A stretch of DNA of 41,231 nucleotides. Origin: Catenulispora sp. (GTDB lineage: Bacteria; Actinomycetota; Actinomycetes; Streptomycetales; Catenulisporaceae). The position numbers were made by a program, and so were the translations under genes. Positions 1 through 8,424 of the stretch are shown here, one piece after another; within the stretch, counting starts at the first letter, position 1; the number at the start of each line of letters is the position of its first letter. The DNA is taken from the NCBI GenBank assembly GCA_013361685.1, contig JABFXP010000213.1, positions 1 through 41,231 on the forward strand, written 5' to 3'. Below the pieces are notes generated by a model, which was not told where the DNA came from, did no database searches, and was given only the letters and a program-made list of their open reading frames with translations.

Positions 1-770
1 CGCTGGCTCTGGTGCGGCAGCGGGGCCATCACGCTGAAGTCGAGCATGATCTCGCCGTTGGACGGGTCCTGGTTCTCCGTGGAGGCCAGCGGATTCAGGT
101 GCCCGGAGGTGTCGGCGACGTAGGTGGGGATCAGCGGCATGGACGGCATGTCCAGGTAGCGCTGGCCGTTCGAGACGACGGTGGTGGGGCCGTACTGCTG
201 TACGTAGCCATCGCCGGCGTCGGCCATCGACTGGTCGGTGAGGTCGCCGACGCAGACGTTGGTGATGATCTCGCCCTGGCCCGGCAGCTTGCCGTAGCCG
301 GTGGCCAGGTCGCTGTAGGCGCCGAGAGCGTCGACGCCGCCGGAGTTCATCCAGCTCTCCAGCGAGGTGGAGATGCCGTAGTTGTCCGGCAGGCCGGATG
401 CGTTCGCGGCGTTCAGGCGCTTGGTGACGGTCGCGCTCGCGTCGGATCTGGCGGTGGCCAGCAGGGAGTCCGGGATCTGCGTGCGGTCGCTGATCATGCT
501 GCTGACAGTGTGGCCGGGCACGGCTGCGGCGCCGGCTTCGGCGCGGGCGGCAGCGGCGCCGGGGACGGGGTGGTCGGCGGCGTTCCAGGACTCGCCGAAG
601 ACTGAGGCCCCGCCGGACCCGAAGGCGTAGGTGGGCCGGTGCGGTACGGTCGGGGCGCCGGGGGTGGTGGCGCCCGTGGCGGCGCCGGCCGTGCCCAGCG
701 TCCCGGCGGCTAACGCGGTGCCCGTTGTCAGGGCTATGAGCAGGCGTGTTCGCCTTCTTGCAGTGTGCAT
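1..770 (-). CDS. Secreted protease-like protein, N-terminal part (cut by window edge)
   Basis: 256 codons are visible before the gene runs off the left edge. It starts at an ATG (770-768) preceded by GAGGA seven bases upstream. The N-terminus is a signal peptide: an Arg-rich n-region (MHTARRRTR), a hydrophobic core and Ala-rich cleavage sites near residues 28-35, so the protein is exported. The mature part is Ala/Ser-rich. It then contains an ordered region with GQGEIITNVCVGDLTDQSMAD and, near the cut end, NGEIMLDFSVMAPLPH. That last stretch recalls actinobacterial subtilase/sedolisin-type (S8/S53) secreted proteins, but no catalytic Asp, His or Ser can be checked because the C-terminal part is missing. 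Function is therefore tentative; export is well supported. It lies outside the tRNA-flanked island. Confidence 0.72.
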   Translation of the reverse strand, partial: MHTARRRTRLLIALTTGTALAAGTLGTAGAATGATTPGAPTVPHRPTYAFGSGGASVFGESWNAADHPVPGAAAARAEAGAAAVPGHTVSSMISDRTQIPDSLLATARSDASATVTKRLNAANASGLPDNYGISTSLESWMNSGGVDALGAYSDLATGYGKLPGQGEIITNVCVGDLTDQSMADAGDGYVQQYGPTTVVSNGQRYLDMPSMPLIPTYVADTSGHLNPLASTENQDPSNGEIMLDFSVMAPLPHQSQ

Positions 771-804
771 CGATGATCCTCGCACGCGTGGGGCCCGGAC
801 GGAT

Positions 805-842
805 CTGCGGGCGCGGGGTCGATGCATCGACCCGTCCCGCAG
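805..842. promoter_or_regulatory. 38-bp imperfect palindrome upstream of the secreted protein gene
   Basis: An 18-bp perfect palindrome, GGGTCGATGCATCGACCC (816-833), is nested in a second pair of 7-bp arms, CTGCGGG (805-811) and CCCGCAG (836-842). The structure lies 35-72 bases upstream of the ATG at 770. The position suits an operator or a 5'-leader hairpin of the minus-strand gene. No T-run follows, so a terminator is unlikely. Confidence 0.55.
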
Positions 843-1090
843 GGATGTTCGGATGAACGATGGGGAACAACCTGGCAGCGCGCCGGGTGATGGCACAAGA
901 TGGCCAGCGGGGCGTATTCCCGCCACGTGGCGTAATCGCGCAACCGCCGGTGAACAAGGGGTCTGACGTGCCGGAATCGGCAGGCCTGCCCGAGCCGTGC
1001 GGCACGGTACTCAGCACTCGTTGAGGATCCGGAGTCCGGCGCGGCCCGGTTGGCGGAGGTCACGGGCCTGCGTTGGCCAAGGTGCGCGGC

Positions 1091-1117
1091 GCTTGACCGC
1101 TTGACCGCTTGACCGCT
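1091..1117. repeat. 8-bp tandem repeat, GCTTGACC x3.4
   Basis: Three exact copies of GCTTGACC (1091-1098, 1099-1106, 1107-1114) are followed by a partial GCT. They lie at the left border of the decayed regulator gene and may be a slippage product. Otherwise 771-1124 shows no gene, only the palindrome at 805-842. Confidence 0.6.
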
Positions 1118-1124
1118 GGGGGGA

Positions 1125-1935
1125 TGGCGGGCCGGACCCCGGGCCGTGCGGCGGTGCGGTTCGCCTCGGCCCCGGACATCGCGCTCGGCTCGCTGGTGGG
1201 CCGTGCGGAGCAGGGCCTGGTGCGCGTCAGATCCTTGATGAACGAGCTCATGGACAGCTACCACGAGGCGGCCCGCTCCACCGACCCCTCGCTGTCGGTG
1301 GAGCGAGCCGCGGCCACGAGGAGATCAGCCGCCGCTTCGCACACCTGCAGACCGGGGCCCGCCACCAGATCCGCGGCTTCGCCCGCCGCCCTACCTCAAC
1401 GACCCCGGCACCAACCACGACCGCGCCGCCGGCCGCGCCCCCCCGGCCTGAACTACCAGGTGATCTACACCCGCGCCACCCTAGCCCGACCCGGCCGCCC
1501 GGCCCAGGACATCAAACCCTCGCAGACCTTCGGCGAGCACGCCCGCACCCGTCCCACACTGCCGATCAAGATGGTGATCAGCGACGACCGCCAGGCCCTG
1601 ATCCCGATCAGGGACCCAGAGGAGGCGCTGACCACCGCGTCGTGATCCATCCCTCCTCACTGTTGCTGGACGCCCTGATCGCGCTGTTCGAGGCCGAATG
1701 GCGCCTGGCGCTGGCGATCCCGCAGGGCTCCGAGGCCGGACCGGACGAGGAGAAGCGCGCGCTGCTGTCGCTGCTGGCCTCGGGGCAGACCGACGAGGCG
1801 ATCGCCCCCGCGCTGGGCTGGAGCTTCCGCACCACGCAGCGGCGGGTCCAAGCCCTGATGCGGAGTCTAGACGTCACGACGCGGTTCCAGGTGGGGATGG
1901 AGGCGCGAGGGAGGGGGTGGGTGTGGTGGACGAGT
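1125..1935 (+). pseudogene. Decayed LuxR-type (TrmB-like) transcriptional regulator
   Basis: One protein can be followed only by changing frame at least three times. Segments in order: about 1150-1315 (ends STDPSLSVE), then another frame from about 1318 (EEISRRFAHLQTGARHQIRG), a third near 1385 (PPYLNDPGTNHDRAAG), back to the first frame from about 1448 (LNYQVIYTRATLARPG to DPEEALTTAS), and a last frame from 1642. The final segment carries a LuxR-type helix-turn-helix: LLSLLASGQTDEAIA, then GWSFRTTQRRVQALM, then TRFQVGMEARGRGW. This order, a TrmB-like middle with a C-terminal LuxR HTH, is common in Streptomyces-type regulators of about 330 residues. The N-terminal TrmB HTH is missing. With several frameshifts and a lost N-terminus it is not functional. 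It lies outside the island, next to its left border. Confidence 0.75.
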
Positions 1936-2195
1936 CTCGGTATGGTTCATAAACGAGGGCTCTACTGCCCGCAGACCCATGCGGACCCATGGCGCCTGGC
2001 ACCTGAAGAGGACCAGGGGTGGCCGATTCATGTCCCAGATGGACAAACAAGCGCTGGCTCTGGCCTCCTTGGCCTGTCAGCGGGTGCTCTTTGAAGGTGT
2101 CGCCGCCGCGATGCCACAGGCCATGGGCCTGCGGCGCTCACGGCTATGGGCGCAACGGGTGGCTCTGGGAGCCGTTCGGGGCCCCGAATTGGCCC

Positions 2196-2242
2196 CCAAA
2201 ACATATCAAGGGCCTCAATCCGATCCCTCGGATTAAGGCCCT
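2196..2242 (-). terminator. Intrinsic terminator behind the tRNA-Pro 3' fragment
   Basis: 15-nt arms (2209-2223 and 2228-2242) pair with one mismatch around a 4-nt loop. On the minus strand the hairpin is followed by TGATATGTTTT. It lies 18 nt beyond the 3' end of the tRNA-Pro fragment at 2261, the same spacing as at the intact tRNA gene (20 nt). This suggests it is the original terminator of that tRNA gene. The rest of 1936-2258 holds no recognisable gene. Confidence 0.75.
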
Positions 2243-2258
2243 GACCTGCGACGTTACC

Positions 2259-2301
2259 GTCGGGCTGACAGGATTTGAACCTGCGACCCCTTGACCCCCA
2301 G
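2259..2301 (-). repeat. Left copy of the 43-bp direct repeat: orphan tRNA-Pro 3' half (attachment site)
   Basis: The 43 bases are identical to 41146-41188. They cover tRNA-Pro from the GGG anticodon through the variable region, T arm and 3' acceptor strand, plus the discriminator and one flanking base. Beyond 2301 the match stops and the 5' half cannot fold: the strand facing the anticodon-stem half TCAAG is CGGAC. This is therefore a displaced 3' end, as left when an element integrates in a tRNA 3' end. An imperfect dyad, GTGTGGTAA/CTACCGCAC (2306-2326), sits just inside it. Confidence 0.85.
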
Positions 2302-2406
2302 GTCCGTGTGGTAACCGCTACCGCACGTCAGGCACGTTATGCCTCCTTGAGCGACTGTGTATGGCAGGCGCCAAGCCGTAGGTCGTTCGCGATCGCGCAG
2401 ATAGTG

Positions 2407-2428
2407 CGGCCCCCAAGCGGCCCCCAAG
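2407..2428. repeat. 11-bp tandem repeat CGGCCCCCAAG x2
   Basis: Two exact adjacent copies (2407-2417 and 2418-2428) lie about 105 bases inside the left repeat. A related GGCCCCCAAA occurs at 2191-2200 on the other side of it. Position and spacing resemble arm-type integrase sites flanking an att core; that role is inferred. Confidence 0.5.
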
Positions 2429-2484
2429 TCGGTTCACGTGGCTTGATCACGTGTAGAGGCGGTTGCGAGGTGGCCATGCGTCGA

Positions 2485-3408
2485 TAGTCCCGGTCTCGGC
2501 CAATTTCGGCAACCTGGCCAAGATCGGCGCCGAACTCGCCGTCGAGGCCGCCGAGGCCGGGGTCGTTTTCCGGGCGGTCGCGGCTGATGCCGCTTACGGC
2601 GATCAGGACAACTTCCGTGCCGAACTGCGGGCCGCCGGACTGCCGTTTGTGATGGTGCTCAAGCCGCGGCGCGGGGTGTGGCAGTACCACGCCGACGCCT
2701 ACACCTCCAAGGACGCAGCAAGCATCGTGACGTGGGGAGGACCCGATCAGCCCGGAGACTGGACCTGCGTCGACCGCGTCTTCCACGACCGGCGCACCGA
2801 GCGCTGGTGGGCCGCCGAGGCCCGGCTCGGCTGGTGGGGGCCGGACGGAACTAGCCGCCTGGTCGCGGCCACCGCTGACCCCGCAGCCCTGCCGGACAAG
2901 AACGCCTGGTACCTGGCCACTGACCTACCCCACCCCGGCAGCCCATGCGAGGCAGACTCACCACACCCGGCGGCCGACCGGGCCGATATCGTGCGGATCT
3001 ACGGCGTCCGGCCCTGGATCGAGCAGGGCTACAAGCAGATCAAAGGCGAGTTGGGCTGGGCCGATTTCCAAGTCCGCTCGGCCACCGCGATCCACTGCCA
3101 CCAGGCGCTGGTGTGCTGCGCCTTCTCCTTTTGCTGGGACACCTTCCTCGACCAGCCCGCCCCGGCAGACTCTCCGGCACCGCCGACCGGCGACGACGCT
3201 GGAGAGAGGGGGTCCCGAACCGCTCCGGCCACAGCCATCGCCGTCCTTGCCCAAAGCCATCCGAGCCGTCCGTTCCTGGCTGAGACCGTGGATCGCGCTA
3301 CGCCGCTGGTGGAACGCCTGATCGGACGAACCCCCGCCACGCGAGATCAAAGCCCTGATCGAATCACTCGCGGCAGGAAACGGACTCAACCTATACCTTC
3401 CGCCTTAA
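2485..3408 (+). pseudogene. Truncated, frameshifted IS701-type DDE transposase
   Basis: The readable part shows the second catalytic block (VAADAAYGDQDNFRAEL then LPFVMVLKP) and the third (WIEQGYKQIKGELGWADFQ, with the catalytic Glu). Next comes the HQALVCCAFSFCWD segment typical of IS701-like enzymes. The N-terminal part with the first catalytic Asp is absent. Between about 3190 and 3250 the frame shifts. The continuing frame reads LPKAIRAVRSWLRPWIALRRWWNA, hits a TGA where Trp is expected, and ends with the conserved tail GLNLYLPP and TAA at 3408. It therefore has three lesions: 5' truncation, frameshift and nonsense codon. It lies directly inside the left attachment repeat, where an integrase might have been. 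Positions 3409-3584 show no gene. Confidence 0.8.
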
Positions 3409-3584
3409 CAAACCACCGCTAAACCACGCCGAAAAGGTTAAACGACAAGCTCAACCTGGTCCCGAAACCAGCAGCAGAGCATTGATCAACTTCTGACCTT
3501 AAGCGGCAAGCTGAAGGCGAGAACTCTGATGATCATGCGGCGTCAGGTCGTCATGCTCACCGGAGTCGTGCCGTCCATGTCCCA

Positions 3585-4061
3585 TCACGCAGTGTTCGGC
3601 CGACCCGTGACCCAAGGCCGCCAAACCGGCTCGTCGTCGACATCCACGGTCGTCCCGTCCGGAAACTCGTGAGTGCCGCGCCCGGGGAGATATGCCGCGG
3701 TAATGAGGTCTAGATCGTGAGTCAGAACCATCGCGGTGTCAGGGTGTTTGAGGGCGAGCTCTCGGAAAATCTGGCGAGCTTCCGAGCCCTGCTTGGCCAA
3801 GGACCTGACCGTAGTCCAGATTGCGAAGACGGTCTCATATCCATCGAACGCCTGAGGCTCGTCATCTATTTCTGTATCCGTGAACCGGTTGCGATATACC
3901 TCACCGCCGACCTTGCCATCGCCATCCGTGGCCGCACGACTGAGGTAGATACGCCCATCGCTATCCTCCGCGAGGGTCATCCCAAGATCTTCGGCAAGTG
4001 CTCGCGCCTCCGAATCAATCGACCCACCGACCCGAATGAAAAGTTCTTCAAAAGTTGCCAC
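3585..4061 (-). CDS. Putative immunity protein for the adjacent toxin
   Basis: 158 residues, acidic, no signal peptide or membrane segment, so cytoplasmic. It starts with GTG at 4061, whose first base is the last base of the toxin's TAG stop (TAGTG), implying translational coupling. I do not recognise the family. The function is inferred from position: polymorphic-toxin genes are normally followed at once by a small acidic immunity gene that binds and blocks the C-terminal toxin domain. The middle (GYETVFAIWTTVRSLAKQGS) and C-terminal part (DTAMVLTHDLDLITAAYLPG) look well folded, and the protein is rich in Asp and Glu. An unrelated regulatory role cannot be excluded. Confidence 0.65.
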   Translation of the reverse strand: MATFEELFIRVGGSIDSEARALAEDLGMTLAEDSDGRIYLSRAATDGDGKVGGEVYRNRFTDTEIDDEPQAFDGYETVFAIWTTVRSLAKQGSEARQIFRELALKHPDTAMVLTHDLDLITAAYLPGRGTHEFPDGTTVDVDDEPVWRPWVTGRPNTA

Positions 4062-5524
4062 TAGCCACCACTCCTGGGCACTGAGATCATGCTTCCGTCG
4101 CCCAGGATGAAGTGGACGACACTCGAGACCTTCCCTCCGGGCTGGAGCACGGCCAATCTGTGGCCTTCCAGCGCGTCCTCTTCCGACAATCCGACATTCT
4201 CGCCATCGATGACGACCTCACCGTCGAGGCCCGCTTGACCACTCCCCTTGTTGATATTTCGCTTCAGGGATTTTAGGCTGTCGGTATCAAGTTGTTTGAA
4301 CTCCGTGATGGTCCCCGGATCGTCCGGACCCTTCCGAACCATCGCGTCCGGATTCAGCTTGCCCTCAGCCTGAGCTTCAGGCGACTGATCTTCCTTCCGC
4401 GCATCGCTACGCCAACCTTGCCGGTCCGCCAGTCTATCCGCAAGATCCCTTTCATGCGGCAGAAAGCTTCCTTCGGGATCATGGGCGCCGGGTGCGAAAT
4501 CCTCGCCGAGGGGACCATGTTCGAAGGCCGGGTCCTCGATACCGCCGGGAGATCCGTCATGGGCGGCCATCGCACCGGGTGGGAGGCCTTCTTCGCCCTC
4601 GCCGCCCTTGCGGCCCCCGCGCATCTGGGCGGCCGTCGCGGCGTCCATGAACGCGTCCTTGTAGTGGCCCTGCAAGCCGTCGCCGACTGCTTTCAGCGCC
4701 ATGCCGCCGGCGGCGACTTCGGGTGCCACCTCGGCGATGACGTCGTCGGCGGCTGCGAGGCCGGCGGTAACGACGTCGACGCCGGGGATCTCGACGGTGA
4801 GCAGGGCGATGCCGTTGAGGATGGGCGCGAGGATCTGTGCTATTTGGCCGATCTCACCGGCCCATTCGGCGATCTTGCCGCCGATGTCGGACAGGACCGC
4901 ACCGACGTGTTCCCACCAGTGCTTGTTGTGGATGCCGTCGGATTGGGCGTGGTGGAGAGCTTTGGCACATTCCTTGGCGGCGGCTTCGAGGTCGTCGTGG
5001 GCTTGTCGGGCAGCGGCGGCGAGAGCGGCCAGGCGGCCATTGGCTTCGGACAGCGCCTTCTGCGCCGTGTCGTGGGCTGTTTGGGCGTCAGCGATCACCT
5101 TCGGGTCGGTGCCGGCCTGAGCGGTCTTCAGATCGGCGGCGGCACCGTTGGCATGACCGGTAGCACGGCTGATGTCGGCTTCGGCGTCTTGGCCCTGCCG
5201 CAACGCCGTGTCGGCTTTGCTTTGCGCCGCCTGGAGCTTGGACTGGTACACGGCCAGGGCGTCGGAGGCCTCCCCGTAGGAGACATACAGCTTCTGCAAC
5301 CGGCCGGGCAGCGGGCCGAAGTTGGCTTTGAAGACATCGGCGCTCTGCCCGATCCATGACATCGCGGTGGCATCGGCACCGAAAGAGTTGAGCGAAGACA
5401 ACGCGTCGTGCACGTCATGGGAGAAGTCGCCGAACTCCTTCGCCAGCGCCTGCACGGATTCCACGACACCAGGTGTCGGATCCTCGTCCAGACCCAACAC
5501 GTGCCACCCACTTGGACGCACCAC
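4061..5524 (-). CDS. Polymorphic toxin: WXG/T7SS-type N-terminus with C-terminal nuclease-like domain
   Basis: 487 residues starting at the first of two consecutive GTG codons, with a G-rich ribosome site upstream. Residues 1-110 look like the signal domain of putative T7SS-secreted proteins: WHVLGLDEDPTPGVVESVQ, then SWIGQSADVF with the W-x-G turn. Residues 110-200 are Ala/Gln/Lys-rich and probably coiled coil. A hydrophobic stretch near 220-275 could insert in membrane. A Gly-rich linker leads to a C-terminal domain of about 120 residues with NPDAM (D393), TITEFKQL (E408, K410) and SLKSLKRNIN. That D...ExK pattern followed by a Lys-rich helix resembles CdiA-C/PD-(D/E)XK-type tRNA nucleases. 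Predicted action: T7SS-exported contact-dependent nuclease, with the overlapping downstream gene as immunity. The nuclease call is an inference from motifs. Confidence 0.72.
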   Translation of the reverse strand: MVRPSGWHVLGLDEDPTPGVVESVQALAKEFGDFSHDVHDALSSLNSFGADATAMSWIGQSADVFKANFGPLPGRLQKLYVSYGEASDALAVYQSKLQAAQSKADTALRQGQDAEADISRATGHANGAAADLKTAQAGTDPKVIADAQTAHDTAQKALSEANGRLAALAAAARQAHDDLEAAAKECAKALHHAQSDGIHNKHWWEHVGAVLSDIGGKIAEWAGEIGQIAQILAPILNGIALLTVEIPGVDVVTAGLAAADDVIAEVAPEVAAGGMALKAVGDGLQGHYKDAFMDAATAAQMRGGRKGGEGEEGLPPGAMAAHDGSPGGIEDPAFEHGPLGEDFAPGAHDPEGSFLPHERDLADRLADRQGWRSDARKEDQSPEAQAEGKLNPDAMVRKGPDDPGTITEFKQLDTDSLKSLKRNINKGSGQAGLDGEVVIDGENVGLSEEDALEGHRLAVLQPGGKVSSVVHFILGDGSMISVPRSGG

Positions 5525-5608
5525 TGCTAAGCCCCCCGTCGGTCATGTCGCATCTGCGCTCTACATCAGGGCACGTATTCGACTCCGCCGAGGGACGAGT
5601 GTACAAAG

Positions 5609-6253
5609 ATGCTCATGGCTTCCGCGACCCCTGAGCATGCTCCAATCACCTACCGTCTTGACCTTGGTGAGGGCTGGTACTGCATCCGCCTGGACGAGCA
5701 CGCCGAGGCGGACGTCAAGACCTTCCTGGACGTGATGTTCGACGGGGTCCCGGCCGACGCCGCCGAGCAGACCAGAACCCTGATCACGACTCAGTTCACG
5801 ACGCAGATCGCCGCAGCGCGCGCCAAACGCGGGATCGAGCTGCTGATCCCCGCGCCGAAGCCACACGCCACAGTGCTGCCGGCCGCGGTCGTCCTGGTCG
5901 CCGAGGTGGTCATCCCGGCCCCGATCGTCCCAGACCCGGTGGACGTCGTCGCACGCGTTGCGCGGGAAGCGCCCAACGCCCGCACCGGCGTGATCGCAGG
6001 CTCGGTCGCGGTCCGCATCGACCACAGTGAAGCCGACGCAGAGGCCGAAGCCAGCGACGACACACCGCCCAGCCGCAACCGTATCGAGTACGTGATCGCC
6101 GTCCCCAACGACCCGCGCTGGCTGTCCATCGACCTGAGCGTGCAAGCCGTCGACGGGTTCGACACGGACCAGGCGATCGCGAAATTCGATCAAGCCGTCG
6201 CCGAACTCACCTGGTCGGATTCAGCCCTGCTGGAAGATGGACAAGCTGGCTGA
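5609..6253 (+). CDS. Conserved-looking hypothetical protein divergent from the toxin operon
   Basis: 214 residues. ATG at 5609 with AGGGACG about 11 bases upstream; a second in-frame ATG at 5615 is possible. I do not recognise the family. The N-terminal 70 residues (YRLDLGEGWYCIRLDEHAEADVK and following) look globular and contain a hydrophobic-acidic pattern. The middle has an Ala/Val/Pro-rich stretch (about residues 80-115), and the C-terminus ends in acidic helices (DTDQAIAKFDQAVAELTWSD). There is no signal peptide and no clear membrane span. It shares an 84-bp divergent promoter region (5525-5608) with the toxin, so it may be a chaperone-like or accessory protein of that toxin. This is only positional inference. 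Confidence 0.6.
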   Translation: MLMASATPEHAPITYRLDLGEGWYCIRLDEHAEADVKTFLDVMFDGVPADAAEQTRTLITTQFTTQIAAARAKRGIELLIPAPKPHATVLPAAVVLVAEVVIPAPIVPDPVDVVARVAREAPNARTGVIAGSVAVRIDHSEADAEAEASDDTPPSRNRIEYVIAVPNDPRWLSIDLSVQAVDGFDTDQAIAKFDQAVAELTWSDSALLEDGQAG

Positions 6254-6348
6254 TCGGCACACCCCGGCTGCGCCCTACGCCCCGCCGTCGTAGCGGTCCG
6301 AGCCGCCACTGGCGCGGGTCACTCAGCACTCTCGCCCGTGCTTGGACA

Positions 6349-7926
6349 CCTGCGTGACCATGTTGGTCGATGTGACGTTCGCCGGAAATAGTCTCCAGGG
6401 TGCGGAACAGTTGAGTATGACCGAGTCCTGGGCCACCGGGGTTGAGGAGGGGACGCCATGTCGATGCGTCCGTTGCCCGCGCCAGCCGTGCCCGATTCCA
6501 CCGCGAAGGTGGCACGAGCCGCGTTCCCGAAGGGCTGTCTGGCCATGCGGATCTGCGACGAGTTCGGGCCGGTGTTCCAGAACACTGATTTTGCCGAGGC
6601 GTTCGCGCATCGAGGCGGTCCGGCGGTCGGGCCGGGAGTGTTGGCGCTGGTGAGCGTGCTGCAGTATGCGGAGCGGCTGACCGATGGGCAGGCCGCGGAC
6701 GCGGTGCGTTCAAGGATCGACTGGAAGTACTGCCTGGGCCTGGAGCTTACGGACGCCGGGTTCGACTTTTCGGTGTTGTCGGAGTTCCGGGACCGGCTGA
6801 TCGGGCATGGCCTGGAGCAGCGCGTGGGCCTGAGCCTCGCCCGGTGCACGGAGCTCGGGCTGTTGCGGGTCGGCGGGCGGGTGCGCACCGACTCCACGCA
6901 TGTCGTGGCCTGCATCCGAGATCTCAACCGGTTGGAGTTCGTGACCGAGACGATGCGGTGCGCGCTGGAAGCTCTGGCGGTCGCGGCCCCGGACTGGCTG
7001 GCCGCCTCCGGGGCGGTGACACCGGACTGGGTGCAGCGGTACGCCAAGCGCGCGGACTCCTACCGGCTGCCCACCCCGCATGACCTGGACGCCCGACGCG
7101 GGGTGAGCGGACCACCGTGTGGGACGGCTACAAGGTCCACTTCACCGAGACCTGCGACGCCGACGTCCCATACCTGGTGGTGTTCGTGGCGACCACCGCC
7201 GCGTCCGTCGACGACGCCACCATGACCGAGCCAGTCCGCCAGGGCCTGGCCCGGCGGGGCATGACACCCGCCGAGGACTACGTGGACTGCGGATACACCA
7301 GCGCGAAACTCATCCTCCAAGCCCGGGCCGACGGCATCGACCTGATCGGACCGGTCAAGCAAGCCGGCGGACACCAGGCCCACAGCGCCAACGGCTACGC
7401 CGCCACCGACTTCCACATCGACTGGGAGACCCGCCAACCCACCTGCCCACAAAGCAAGACCAGCAGCCGCTGGATCGACACCCGCGAAAACGGCGAACCA
7501 CGCGTCCACATCGACTTCTACCGGGCCGGATGCCCCACCTGCCCAGCCAAAGCGCTGTGCACCACGGCGGCCTATCGCGGCATCACTCTGCGCACCGCGA
7601 ACAGCACGAGGTGCTGGAAACCCACAGACGCGACCAGCACACCACCGAGTGGAAGCAGCGTAACAACACCAGAGCCGGAGTCGAGGGCACGATGTCCCAG
7701 GCAGTGAGCCGAACCGGCGTGCGCCACGCCCGATACCGGGGGCTGGCCAAAACAGGCCTCGAACACGTCTTCACCGCCGCGGCCCTCAACCTGCTCCGAC
7801 TTGACGCCTGGTGGACCGGAACACCCCTTGCCCCGACCCGCGTCTCGCACTACGACCAGCTCGCCCTTGCCCTGGCGGCATGACCGACATCACCCAAGGC
7901 CACATCGACCAACAGGGTCCCACAGG
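6349..7926. mobile_element. Decayed IS1182-family insertion sequence with terminal inverted repeats
   Basis: Imperfect terminal inverted repeats of 28 bp (6349-6376 and 7899-7926, four mismatches) share an exact 14-bp core, TGTTGGTCGATGTG. They enclose 1.58 kb holding one broken transposase gene. A small hairpin, GGGTCC-CACA-GGACCC-like, follows the right end (7915-7930). A target duplication could not be recognised. The transposase is non-functional, but the ends look intact, so the copy could only move if supplied with enzyme from elsewhere. Confidence 0.75.
6458..7883 (+). pseudogene. IS1182-family transposase, frameshifted and internally deleted
   Basis: The gene begins at an ATG with a strong GAGGAGGGG site. 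The N-terminal part matches the IS1182/DUF772 pattern: GVLALVSVLQYAERLTDGQAAD, then IDWKYCLGLELTDAGFDFSVLSEFRDRL, then RVRTDSTHVVA. After YAKRADSYRLPT the usual spacer of about 80 residues is missing and the sequence jumps to DLDARRGV. A frameshift near 7105-7115 follows, and the reading continues as VWDGYKVHFTETCD in the next frame. A second frameshift near 7590 leads to EQHEVLETHRRDQHT, then NNTRAGVEGTMSQAV and the end at 7883. Two frameshifts plus an internal deletion make it inactive. Confidence 0.85.
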
Positions 7927-7930
7927 ACCC

Positions 7931-8424
7931 TGGGCTCTTGAAGCTTGTGCACCTGATGTGCGGGCATGATCTCACCTCGCAAGGTCCCTACTGCCGACCG
8001 GCGTGTCGTGGTCAACCTGCACGGGGCCCGCGCGTTGCTCCGTGGAGCCGGCGGGCAGGGGGAGCAGTTCGCCTCGGCTTGGCCCGACTCGTCAATGCAC
8101 TGACCTTCGCGCAAGCGACGCACTTGCTCCTCGGGTGCATGACAGAACGCTCCCAGCGAACAAGGGTGCCCGGAGCAGGCTCTATCTCGTCGATGGTTCG
8201 ACGCCCTGTGTTGCGCCGACCCGGAGCGACAAGGCGAAGACAGCCCGCGGCTGCTTAAGCGCTGAGCGAAGAACGAGAGCCGTACCGTTTCAGTCTGTCC
8301 GTGGTTGGTCGCCCACCTCAGGGGTCACATTGACGAATTCGGCACGGTAAGGGTAAGACGGCCGCACGAAAATCTCACGGCCGGTGGACCAAGAAGTGAA
8401 GCAGTGGATTGCCAATCCGCTGGT
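7931..8424. other. Gene-free stretch between the IS1182 copy and the MFS gene
   Basis: No open frame here shows codon use or motifs that I trust. A short plus-strand frame near 7966-8103 has a coding-like composition but matches nothing I recognise. It may be debris from IS insertion. Confidence 0.4.

Noticed and set aside
1979-2294. Short plus-strand frames before and over the left repeat
   Set aside because: They cross the terminator hairpin and the antisense tRNA fragment. The ending VGLTGFEPATP is a known translation artefact of tRNA genes.
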